Assembly (NCBI GenBank): GCA_002438405.1
Contig: DJOE01000023.1
Span: 62,001-126,000 of the forward strand
From: Cyanobacteria bacterium UBA6446
GTDB lineage: Bacteria > Cyanobacteriota > Vampirovibrionia > Gastranaerophilales > Gastranaerophilaceae
DNA: 64,000 nucleotides
Direction of reading: 5' to 3'
Shown here: positions 42,858-50,375 of the stretch, piece by piece
How the letters are laid out: each line of letters begins with the position of its first letter
Numbering within the stretch: position 1 is the first letter of the stretch
Notes under the pieces: generated by a model
What the model saw: only the letters and a program-made list of their open reading frames with translations
Database searches by the model: none
Told to the model about the DNA's origin: nothing
Program-made: the position numbers and the translations under genes

Positions 42858-45035
42858 ATGTTTTTCAAAAAACTTTTTGTTATTTTTTCAATTTTAATAT
42901 GCTTATTTACTCAAAATCTTTTAGTTATAGCACAAGAAAGCAATAAATTTCCTGATTACGCTTATGAATACATTGGAGAAGATAAATGGGAAAATTTTAA
43001 CCGAAAAATCTTCAACTTTAATTTATTCTTGAACAAATATGCAATCCGTCCAGTTCATGTATTGTGGTCATCGTTACTTCCAGAATATGGTATAGAGAGA
43101 ATTCAATCTGCCACAAACAATATTGAATATCCTATTCGACTTGTAAGCAGTTTATTACAACGAGATTTTGAAACTTCTAAAAAAGAAACTATTCGTTTTT
43201 TCACAAACACAATCATAGGACTTGGCGGACTTTACGACCCAGCAAAAAAATTATTCCACATAGAGCAATCTTCGGAAAACATGGAACAAGCTCTAGCAGG
43301 TTGCAAAATAAAAACCGGACCGTATATGGTTTTACCGGTAATTTCATCAACAACTCTTCGAGGGGTTTTAGGACGAATCTTAGATACTGCACTCAACCCA
43401 GGGTCTTATATTGCAACTCCGGTTTTAGCAATTGTCAAAGCAGGACTAACAGTAAACAAAACATCATTTATGCAACCAATAATTAAAATGGTTGAATCAA
43501 CTTACGCAGACCCATACGACATCGCAAAAAAGATTTATGGGCTAGAGAGTTACATAAGATGTGCAAATATGGATAGGATAGACTTGAAATTTTCTGATTT
43601 GCACAAGGAAAATATTGACACCGTACAAGACAACACAAATACAAAAATCGCAAAACTTCCGGCACCTGCCCTAAAAAAAGCTCCAACTCCACAAGACCAA
43701 CTTGTTCAAACCCTTGTATCATCAGAAATTGTAACTCCTGACATATTGCAAGGCGGAGCAAATATTGATGAAATTTTAAAAGATTACAGTACAGAAGACT
43801 TTAAGCTTAGCGCAGACATGCTACTATTTGGCTTCAATCCTCAAAATCCGGTTGTTGATTCAATGCGAACAGCTTTATTCAATTTACCACACATAAATGA
43901 TTCAATGTGGAATGACTTATCTGTTTGGAACAGAAGTTTTGCAAACAGGATAAAAACATCTTCTATTGAGCTAACAAATGGGAAAGACAATTATAAGTTT
44001 CGATACATTATGCAAAAAGCTAAAAATACTCCAGTTGCAATTATTTACCCATCAATTGGTGAGGGAATTATGTCATCACACTCCGTATTACTTGCAAAAC
44101 TTTTTTATGATAAAGGTTATTCTGTCGTAATTCAAGGAAGTCATTTTCAATGGGAATTTGTAAAAAGCATGCCGGACAATTACCACCCAGGATTACCAAA
44201 ACGAGATGCATTAGTTTTAAAAGAAATCACGTCTAAAATCTTATCTAAACTAGAAGAAAAATATAACTGTGAATTTAAAGACAAAACTTTTATTGGAACT
44301 TCCTTTGGGGCATTAACAGCACTATTTGTAGCTGCGAGCGAATACGAAAATAACACCCTTGGAAACTCAAAATTCATCTCAATTTGTCCGCCAATAGAAT
44401 TAATTTATGCAATGAAACAAATAGACAAAAATACTGAAGATTGGAACAATTCTCCGAATGATTTGAAACAAAAAGTTGCACTGACCGCAGCAAAAGTTTT
44501 AAAACTATACCAAACAAGAGATGAAATAGAGAAAACTTCTGATATTAATAATCTACCGTTTTCAGAAGAAGAGGGTAAATTAATCACCGGTTTTATTATG
44601 CATCAAAAACTTTCTGATTTAATTTTCACAATCGAAAACACCTCAAAGACGTCAAAAACAGATATTTATCAAATGGTTAATAATATGAATTATCAAGATT
44701 ATGCTAAAAAATATCTGCTTTCAGAAACAGATAAAAGTGTTGACGATTTAGCCTATGAATCAAGCCTTGCATCAATCTCTGATTACTTGATGAATAATGA
44801 TAACTACAAAATTTATCATTCATTGAACGATTATCTTACAAATACAACACAATTAAAGAAATTGAAACAATATTCAGGCTCAAAAGTAGTATTGCTAGAT
44901 AATGGTGCACACCTTGGATTTTTGTATCGAGATGAATTTATAGAAGATTTACAAAAAACAATTGATAGAAACCCAACAATACCTAAAATGAATGATACAT
45001 CTTTAAGTATTGCTGTTCCTATTCTTACACCATAG
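42858..45035 (+). CDS. MlaA (VacJ) domain fused to alpha/beta hydrolase
   Basis: A 725-residue two-domain protein. A signal peptide (1-25, ending VIAQES, no lipobox Cys) leads to an MlaA-like domain at about 30-235: YIGEDKWENFNRKIFNFN, KYAIRPV, NTIIGLGGLYDPA and KTGPYMVLPV. MlaA removes phospholipids from the outer leaflet of the outer membrane. A Pro/Ala linker (about 270-290) precedes an alpha/beta-hydrolase fold with nucleophile S482 (GTSFG), probable acid D658 and H685 (GAHLG), i.e. a full catalytic triad. The combination suggests lipid extraction coupled to lipid or ester cleavage. GAGGGG upstream of ATG; no other mla gene adjoins. Confidence 0.85.
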   Translation: MFFKKLFVIFSILICLFTQNLLVIAQESNKFPDYAYEYIGEDKWENFNRKIFNFNLFLNKYAIRPVHVLWSSLLPEYGIERIQSATNNIEYPIRLVSSLLQRDFETSKKETIRFFTNTIIGLGGLYDPAKKLFHIEQSSENMEQALAGCKIKTGPYMVLPVISSTTLRGVLGRILDTALNPGSYIATPVLAIVKAGLTVNKTSFMQPIIKMVESTYADPYDIAKKIYGLESYIRCANMDRIDLKFSDLHKENIDTVQDNTNTKIAKLPAPALKKAPTPQDQLVQTLVSSEIVTPDILQGGANIDEILKDYSTEDFKLSADMLLFGFNPQNPVVDSMRTALFNLPHINDSMWNDLSVWNRSFANRIKTSSIELTNGKDNYKFRYIMQKAKNTPVAIIYPSIGEGIMSSHSVLLAKLFYDKGYSVVIQGSHFQWEFVKSMPDNYHPGLPKRDALVLKEITSKILSKLEEKYNCEFKDKTFIGTSFGALTALFVAASEYENNTLGNSKFISICPPIELIYAMKQIDKNTEDWNNSPNDLKQKVALTAAKVLKLYQTRDEIEKTSDINNLPFSEEEGKLITGFIMHQKLSDLIFTIENTSKTSKTDIYQMVNNMNYQDYAKKYLLSETDKSVDDLAYESSLASISDYLMNNDNYKIYHSLNDYLTNTTQLKKLKQYSGSKVVLLDNGAHLGFLYRDEFIEDLQKTIDRNPTIPKMNDTSLSIAVPILTP

Positions 45036-45064
45036 CTATTATTCTTGCTATTTTTAAAACGACA

Positions 45065-45550
45065 CTAGTAAAACCTGTGAGGAGTTCTCTTAGCAAAACG
45101 TTCTAAAATTGAGGTATGATTGCTATGACTATTGTGGTTATCTAATTTAGGAGGTTTATTACGACGAAATACACTTTTGAATTTATCCAACAAATGAGAG
45201 TCTGATAAATGTTCAATTTTATCTGCTAAATGTTCATCTGTCGGGATATGGTGAGTTTTTATGCCGAAATCTACCATATTGTCAATTTTTATTTTTGATA
45301 TAAACATTTTTAATTTTGTAAAAAAGTTTACCGGTTTGATATCTCTTAGCATAATTGACGGATAAATATTTGTATCTGTAGGTGAACCAGAACACCAAGA
45401 AATATACTCAATATTAGCATCAAATTTCTTTCCGAAATTTTGAAAAGCCTTTGAATTATTTATAGATTCTTTTAATAAATCCGGTACATTATTTTTAAAT
45501 TTCAATGAACCAAATGATGGGGTAGAATAATTTACAGTTTGTACTTGCAT
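45065..45550 (-). CDS. Unknown protein with PSFGS motif
   Basis: A 161-residue protein not recognised. It begins MQVQTVNYSTPSFGSLKFKNN; the PSFGS segment near residue 12 matches a pattern seen in other unknown proteins here. There is no signal peptide or membrane helix, one or two Cys (WCSGS near residue 53), and a basic, His-rich C-terminus (HNSHSNH). Convergent with the MlaA-hydrolase gene and divergent from tcdA. Real by length and N-terminal motif; function unknown. Confidence 0.7.
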   Translation of the reverse strand: MQVQTVNYSTPSFGSLKFKNNVPDLLKESINNSKAFQNFGKKFDANIEYISWCSGSPTDTNIYPSIMLRDIKPVNFFTKLKMFISKIKIDNMVDFGIKTHHIPTDEHLADKIEHLSDSHLLDKFKSVFRRNKPPKLDNHNSHSNHTSILERFAKRTPHRFY

Positions 45551-45695
45551 TTTTTATTAACCTTTCTAAATAGTGAATCCCTAATGATAAATGTTATTTA
45601 CACAAATAAAAATAATAAAAAGAAAATTAAAAATCAAGAACTTGAGAGAATCTTTTTTTATTGTATTCTAATTATATATTTGAGGGAAAAATAAA

Positions 45696-46454
45696 ATGTT
45701 AAATCAATTTTCAAGAACAGAATTATTAATCGGAAAAGACGGAATAGAAAAATTAGCGAAATCAAGAGTTGCAGTATTTGGAATTGGCGGAGTTGGAGCT
45801 TATGCAGTAGAAGCTCTTGTAAGAAGCGGACTTGGAACAATTGATATTATTGATGATGACAAGGTTTGCATAACAAATCTTAACCGACAGTTATACGCAA
45901 CAAGAAAAACTGTTGGGAAATACAAAGTTGAAGTAGCTAAAGAACGAATTTTAGATATAAATCCAGATGCAGTTGTAAACACTTATCAAACTTTTTACAC
46001 ACCACAAACAGAATCCGAATTTGACTTTAGTCAATATGATTACGTAATTGATGCAATTGATACAGTTGTTGGTAAATTATCACTTATTGAAAAAGCAAAA
46101 GCAAACAATATACCAATAATTTGTGCAATGGGAGCCGGAAACAAAATGGATCCGACAAGATTTGAAGTTGCAGATATTTCAGAAACATCTGTCTGTCCAC
46201 TTGCAAGAGTAATCAGAACAGAACTTCGAAAACGAAAAATCAAAGGTGTAAAGGTCGTTTATTCTAAAGAAACACCGATTACACCAATTGAAGACATGTC
46301 CATAAGTTGTAGAGCACATTGTGTCTGCCCTCCTGGGACAAGAAAATGTACAGTAAAACATCAAATTCCAGGGAGCAATGCCTTTGTTCCACCTGTAGTC
46401 GGTTTGATTATCGCAAGCGAAGTTATTAAAGATTTGATTGGTTATAAGAAATAA
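45696..46454 (+). CDS. tcdA: tRNA threonylcarbamoyladenosine dehydratase
   Basis: TcdA (CsdL), a 252-residue E1-like enzyme, cyclises t6A37 to ct6A in tRNA with ATP. The Rossmann GIGGVGAYAVEALVRSGLG, the DDDKVCITNLNRQLYA segment and the ATP site DAIDTVVGK are present; the Cys-rich CVCPPGTRKC near residue 210 replaces the simpler form of E. coli. tsaD, making its substrate modification, is at 29218. GAGGG precedes the start. Other E1-like families (ThiF, MoeB) lack this C-terminal layout. Confidence 0.92.
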   Translation: MLNQFSRTELLIGKDGIEKLAKSRVAVFGIGGVGAYAVEALVRSGLGTIDIIDDDKVCITNLNRQLYATRKTVGKYKVEVAKERILDINPDAVVNTYQTFYTPQTESEFDFSQYDYVIDAIDTVVGKLSLIEKAKANNIPIICAMGAGNKMDPTRFEVADISETSVCPLARVIRTELRKRKIKGVKVVYSKETPITPIEDMSISCRAHCVCPPGTRKCTVKHQIPGSNAFVPPVVGLIIASEVIKDLIGYKK

Positions 46455-46618
46455 AAATTAAAAAATCATGTCATTGTGAGGAATAATATTTTCAAACCTA
46501 AAATTTTCTCTTCAATGTGATGTAACAAATTCAAACACGGGTATAATTGCAAATATAGGTTGGTATTGCTATGCCAACACGATAACTTTTAGTATCGGAT
46601 TAGTAAACCCGACCGACA

Positions 46619-46733
46619 TAACTGATACAAGTTAGGTGTTCAATAGTATTCCGTGTTCAAGATTACGACGTCACTCCGTATAGACTGCTCTGAGATTTGC
46701 TCGGCTTGTTTCCTCGTAATGACATGCTTTTAA
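46619..46733. repeat. 114-bp repeat, copy 1
   Basis: From TAACTGATACAAGTTA to GACATGCTTTTA, including CCGTGTTCAAGATTACGACG. It is about 95 percent identical by eye to 46932-47045. Confidence 0.8.
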
Positions 46734-46761
46734 GAAAATAGAATAGCTCATTACATTTTCT

Positions 46762-46785
46762 CCCTCGCCCATTTATGGGAGAGGG
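46762..46785. repeat. Small palindrome, copy 1
   Basis: CCCTC-G-CCC, loop ATTTAT, GGG-A-GAGGG; a GC-rich hairpin within the AT-rich block. The second copy is at 47054-47077. Confidence 0.75.
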
Positions 46786-46931
46786 TTGGGGTGAGGGTTC
46801 ATTTATCATGTCATTACGAACTGGTATAAAACATTTGTTGTTAAAAATTCAAAATATCTGATAGTGTCGTAATCCATAACACGGGAATAATTACAAATGT
46901 AGGGGTGGACTTCAAGTAAATCCAACCTACC

Positions 46932-47045
46932 TAACTGATACAAGTTAAGTGTTCAATGGTATTCCGTGTTCAAGATTACGACGTCACTCCGTATAGACTG
47001 TTCTGAGATTTGCTCGACCTTGTTCCTCGTAATGACATGCTTTTA
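46932..47045. repeat. 114-bp repeat, copy 2
   Basis: Second copy of the module at 46619, with scattered single-base differences and one single-base deletion. Confidence 0.8.
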
Positions 47046-47053
47046 AAGGTTCT

Positions 47054-47077
47054 CCCTCGCCCATTTATGGGAGAGGG
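47054..47077. repeat. Small palindrome, copy 2
   Basis: Identical arms and ATTTAT loop to the copy at 46762. Confidence 0.75.
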
Positions 47078-47255
47078 CGGAGGTGAGGGTTTATTTACCA
47101 TGTCATTACGAGGAGAATTATCGTTATCAGAGCATAATTTATTATACAGAGCGACGTAGTAATCCATAACACGGAGATAATTACAAATGTAGGTTAGCAT
47201 TGCTATGCCAACACAATAACTTTTAGTATTGGATTAGTAAATCAGACCTACATAA

Positions 47256-47960
47256 CTACCAAGGATAATCCTTTGCTATTGTCCAGCCATCTGCAATAAT
47301 TAAACCTGCACAATACATTCCCCTGCCATTCTTGTTACAGCCATAGCGATAACATGTTGTATTTCTATACCATGTTCTATCTGGGTTTCCATCAACAGGA
47401 GGGGAGCATTCTGAAGTTTTCCATTTTCCTATGGGATATAAACCATGTTCAGAATCAAGAACAAAGTAAAATGCATCTTTCCCAAATTGGTTCGGTCTTG
47501 AATTTACACCGTTAGTGTCAATAATAAATCCTCTACCATTTAATATACTAGCATCACCCCCTGCGATAATATCTACTCCATTCAATAATGTATAAACCTT
47601 ACTTCCTCCAAATCCTGGGCGAACTAATGCAAGATCTGTTTCTCTCCTCCCTGATATTTGTTTATATGGAATTGCATTTTCATCAGAAAGATCTTTAAAA
47701 CTATCCTTTTGGTATTTTATATAGTTGATTATATATTCTTCAAACCAATCAATACTCGAAAAATCCCACCCAGATATATCTCCATTATCGTATTCGGACA
47801 ATTTAACTGCTTGGGCTATTTGAGAATATGCACCTTTTAACCGTGTTACAGTTTCTTTTTTCTGAGTATTTGAGATTAAAGTTGGGATAGTTATGGCGGC
47901 AACAATGCCAATAATCCCTAAAGTAATTAAAACCTCAGCTAATGTAAAACCTTTTTTCAT
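47256..47960 (-). CDS. Type IV prepilin-like protein
   Basis: A 234-residue prepilin-like protein with a very short leader (MKKG/FTLAEVLITLGIIG), the only one here with Gly at -1. ATG 47960 has GGAGG nine bases upstream; TTG 47969 is less likely. The shared signature is TNGVNSRPNQFGKDAFYF, and the four-Cys C-terminus ending ADGWTIAKDYPW nearly equals that of the prepilin at 30779. The stop codon lies at the edge of the repeat block. Divergent from the Xre gene at 48071. Confidence 0.9.
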   Translation of the reverse strand: MKKGFTLAEVLITLGIIGIVAAITIPTLISNTQKKETVTRLKGAYSQIAQAVKLSEYDNGDISGWDFSSIDWFEEYIINYIKYQKDSFKDLSDENAIPYKQISGRRETDLALVRPGFGGSKVYTLLNGVDIIAGGDASILNGRGFIIDTNGVNSRPNQFGKDAFYFVLDSEHGLYPIGKWKTSECSPPVDGNPDRTWYRNTTCYRYGCNKNGRGMYCAGLIIADGWTIAKDYPW

Positions 47961-47984
47961 ATTACTCAACCTCCCATTAAAACA

Positions 47985-48013
47985 AGTTTATCATATTTTA
48001 ATTTCTAGTGCAA
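47985..48013 (-). promoter_or_regulatory. Promoter of prepilin gene at 47960
   Basis: On the minus strand TTGCAC and TAAACT are exactly 17 bases apart, and TGA precedes the -10 box as an extended element. It lies between the prepilin and its divergent Xre regulator. Confidence 0.65.
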
Positions 48014-48070
48014 GAATTTATTTATCATTACAGTTTTATTTCTATAAGTTTACATTTGAATGGGTTTATT

Positions 48071-48397
48071 ATGAAAGATAAAATTTGTAGTACCTTAGGT
48101 AAAAATATAAAAAAATATAGAAAGCTACGTGGTCTTACGCAAGAAAAAGTTGCAGAATTAATTGATGTTGAAGTTCGCACTTTGAGTCTTATTGAGACTG
48201 GTAACAATTTTGTTTCAGCTAAAACTCTTAGCAAGTTATCGCAAACCTTGAATGTTTCTCCAAGTGACTTATTAGAAGATGACAACAGTAGCAACTGTGA
48301 TCGACTTTACCAAGATGCACAAAAAGCTCTTGAACTTCTCAAAGAAAATCCCGCAAAGCTTAAAGCTCTTAATTATATTCTGAATGGGTTGTTGTAG
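48071..48397 (+). CDS. Xre-family HTH regulator
   Basis: A 108-residue protein with a Cro/C1 helix-turn-helix: LGKNIKKYRKLRGLTQEKVAELI, then VEVRTLSLIETGNNFVSAKTLSKL, and a C-terminal helical tail (ALELLKENPAKLKALNYIL) that may dimerise. ATG 48071 begins MKDKICSTLG; upstream in-frame codons are AT-rich and unlike protein. It faces the prepilin gene at 47256 across 110 bases with that gene's promoter between. Confidence 0.87.
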   Translation: MKDKICSTLGKNIKKYRKLRGLTQEKVAELIDVEVRTLSLIETGNNFVSAKTLSKLSQTLNVSPSDLLEDDNSSNCDRLYQDAQKALELLKENPAKLKALNYILNGLL

Positions 48398-48545
48398 TGT
48401 CTTAAAATTTAAATTCTCTTAATAATTTCCCACAAATATTGCAAAAATATTTTTATCTGTTATTAATATAAGTACTCACAATCCTCTGTAGAGTAAATTT
48501 GTGCAAATTCATTACTTGCACTAACAAAAGGAAAGGTAATTTAAA

Positions 48546-48815
48546 ATGGCAAATATTAAATCTGCTAAAAAAAGAGTATTAATCGCTGAAGCTAACAGAC
48601 AAAGAAATGTTGCTTTCAAATCTACTATCAAAACAGCTGTTAAAAAAGCTTTAGAACTTGCTAACGGCGAAGATAAAGAAGCTTTGAATGCTGCAGTATC
48701 TAAGGTTTATCAACTATGCGACAAAGCAGTTGTTAAAGGTATTTTACACAAAAACACTGCTGCTAGAAAAAAATCTAGATTAACTCTTGCTGTTAAAAAA
48801 TTAGCTAATGCTTAA
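48546..48815 (+). CDS. rpsT: 30S ribosomal protein S20
   Basis: S20, 89 residues, all helical and basic: MANIKSAKKRVLIAEANRQRN at the start and HKNTAARKKSRLT near the end. It binds 16S rRNA. AAAGGAAAGG precedes the ATG. The leader holds AGTACTCACAATC (48471) and CACTAACAAAAG (48519), both also found in the rpsB-tsf spacer. Confidence 0.98.
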   Translation: MANIKSAKKRVLIAEANRQRNVAFKSTIKTAVKKALELANGEDKEALNAAVSKVYQLCDKAVVKGILHKNTAARKKSRLTLAVKKLANA

Positions 48816-48840
48816 TTTTTAAATTTATCAATGAGTAAAG

Positions 48841-48876
48841 AAAAAGAGATTTCAGAAATGAGGTCTCTTTTTTTTA
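48841..48876 (+). terminator. rpsT terminator
   Basis: AAAAGAGATTT pairs with AGGTCTCTTTT (G-T pairs at the loop side) around CAGAAATG, then a T-run. Confidence 0.85.
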
Positions 48877-48887
48877 AGGTAATAGGG

Positions 48888-48918
48888 CACAAAGGCAATA
48901 AGTTCTTTACGGTTTTAT
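48888..48918. repeat. Dispersed CTTTACGGTTTTAT repeat, copy 2
   Basis: CACAAAGGCAATAAGT then TCTTTACGGTTTTAT; related to 41660-41687. Confidence 0.5.
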
Positions 48919-48958
48919 AGTCTTTTTTATTTTAATAAGTCTATAAGGAGGGATAATT

Positions 48959-48990
48959 GTCATTGCGAGCGAATGCGAAGCAATCCAGTT
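48959..48990. repeat. GTCATTGCGAG-type dispersed repeat
   Basis: GTCATTGCGAGCGAATGCG, followed by AAGCAATCCAG. Shares its core with TCATTACGAGG copies in the 46.5-47.2 kb block and with GTCATTCTGAGG in the prepilin leader region at 28381. Confidence 0.5.
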
Positions 48991-49088
48991 AATAATGATA
49001 AACAAGAGAACAAATAGCAAAAAAAAGGCGATAATCCTTAAAAGAACTTATTTCCCTTTTCCTTATTCCCTTATGGACTTTGATTAAA

Positions 49089-49116
49089 TATTCACCTTTC
49101 ACCATTTACTTTTCAC
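49089..49116. repeat. Double CATTCACCTTTCACT-type repeat
   Basis: Two adjoining units, ATTCACCTTTCACC and ATTTACTTTTCACT. Copies lie at 21799 and, in coding sequence, 28477. Confidence 0.45.
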
Positions 49117-49135
49117 TAAGCCACAGAAAGATGTG

Positions 49136-49360
49136 TTACTTTATCCAAGAAACTTGTTGGCTTGATGTGGCTTGTTTGATTACTTTTTTCTCTGTTTGAT
49201 GTTGGATATCTTTTCTGCCAAGAGGAATTCTCAATGATGATTGTTTGCCTAGTTTCAATTGTACGTGATCCGTATTTTTATGAGGAACAATGTCCGCACT
49301 AAATACAGGCATAGAACTTGCAACAAACATCAACAATGTAATTATTAGAACTTTTTTCAT
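49136..49360 (-). CDS. Small secreted protein
   Basis: A 74-residue protein with a clear signal peptide (MKKVLIITLLMFVASSMPVFSA, cut near residue 21). The mature part of about 52 residues is basic and Gln/Lys-rich (KLGKQSSLRIPLGRKD) with no Cys. AGAGGA precedes the start. I do not recognise the family; it stands alone next to the repeat-rich stretch after rpsT. It is real by signal peptide and ribosome site. Confidence 0.7.
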   Translation of the reverse strand: MKKVLIITLLMFVASSMPVFSADIVPHKNTDHVQLKLGKQSSLRIPLGRKDIQHQTEKKVIKQATSSQQVSWIK

Positions 49361-49545
49361 TAACTATCCTCTTCTTAATTCCAATAGGGTTAGATTGTTT
49401 ATAACATAAAAATCTAATTAAATGCAATACAATTCAGCTAAAGATTATATTAATATTGGTGTTAAAAATATGTAAAGAGATAGATTTATTATCTTTACGT
49501 TGTATAATAAGGTAGGATATAGTTTTAGTAGAGATTAATAATATT

Positions 49546-50340
49546 ATGCAAAATGTTTTAGAGAGAAAAGCGATTAAGAATATAGATTTTAACTGTGATT
49601 TAGCACAGAGTTTCGGAATTTACAAAAACTCTTCTGAATATAAATTATTAGATTATGTAAGTTCTGTTAATATTTCATGCGGATTTCATGCCGGAGACCC
49701 ATTAACAATCAAAGAAGCTTTACTTAAAGCAAAAGAAAAGAATGTTGTTGTTGGTGCGCACATCGGTTTTCATGATATTCAAGGTTTCGGTTATAGACAA
49801 ATGGATTTAGATAGTGACGAACTTGATGCGCTTGTAACTTATCAAGTTGGAGCAATTATGACTTTTGCCAAAGCTTATCACATGGAAATTGAACACGTAA
49901 GACCGCACGGAGCTATGTATCGCCAAGCATCAGAAGATATTGAATTCTCTAGAACTATTGCAAAAGCTATAAAAAAATGCTCTAAATGGCTTGTTTATTA
50001 TGGTGCAACAGGTGATAATTTAGCTCAAATTGCTGAAGAAGAAAATATTCAAGTTGCTCACGAAGTTCATTTGGAAAAGATTTATGATGATAAAGGAAAT
50101 ATTGATTTTTCAGCTCGAGATTTAGAAAATACAAGTATTTCTATCCAAAGATTGAAAGATTTAATCCAAAATTCACAAGTTACAAATAATGTTGGAGGAA
50201 AAACAATCGTTCGTGCTGATAGCATTCATTTTTCAAATAAATTGTCCAATGCAAAAGAATTGATTGCTCAGGCTCGTGAAATCGTTGAACCATTGCCTTA
50301 CAATTACAGAAACGCTCAAAAATCAGGTTGGGTTGAATAG
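49546..50340 (+). CDS. PxpA/LamB-YcsF-like 5-oxoprolinase subunit, diverged
   Basis: A 264-residue LamB/YcsF-family protein. PxpA is one subunit of the PxpABC 5-oxoprolinase. The family order is kept: DFNCDLAQSFG, VNISCGFHAGDP, VVGAHIGFHDIQGFGYRQM, YQVGAIMTFA and VRPHGAMY. Several family residues differ: GES to AQS after NCDL, PGYPD to IGFHD, KPHGALYN to RPHGAMYR. No pxpB or pxpC follows; yvcK is next. The fold assignment is sure, the activity is not. Confidence 0.8.
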   Translation: MQNVLERKAIKNIDFNCDLAQSFGIYKNSSEYKLLDYVSSVNISCGFHAGDPLTIKEALLKAKEKNVVVGAHIGFHDIQGFGYRQMDLDSDELDALVTYQVGAIMTFAKAYHMEIEHVRPHGAMYRQASEDIEFSRTIAKAIKKCSKWLVYYGATGDNLAQIAEEENIQVAHEVHLEKIYDDKGNIDFSARDLENTSISIQRLKDLIQNSQVTNNVGGKTIVRADSIHFSNKLSNAKELIAQAREIVEPLPYNYRNAQKSGWVE

Positions 50341-50375
50341 TTAAAAAGTTTATTAATAAGAAAAAAGGGATAAGT

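Larger units (their letters stand above)
46525..47257. repeat. Block of duplicated non-coding repeats
   Basis: This whole gene-free stretch is built from imperfect duplications. A module of about 90 bases with the hairpin GTTGGTAT-TGCT-ATGCCAAC occurs at 46533-46618 and 47167-47256, with a shorter version at 46878. A 114-base module occurs at 46619-46733 and 46932-47045. CCCTC-G-CCC palindromes occur at 46762 and 47054. Copies of TCATTACGAGG/CCTCGTAATGA mark the module edges. No transposase is present. The ORF visible across it has no support. Confidence 0.8.
48816..49135. other. Gene-free stretch after rpsT with repeats
   Basis: This 320-base region contains the rpsT terminator (48841), the second CTTTACGGTTTTAT repeat (48888), a GTCATTGCGAG repeat (48959) and a CACCTTTCACC repeat (49089). 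No gene is supported in it. Confidence 0.6.

Noticed and set aside
46976..47200. 74-codon open frame on the minus strand in the repeat block
   Set aside because: It is made of the duplicated repeats, has no ribosome site, and the copy at 46.6 kb is not open in the same way.
46525..47257. Possible CRISPR array
   Set aside because: Repeats are 90-114 bases, only two or three copies, and not separated by equal unique spacers; no cas gene is present.
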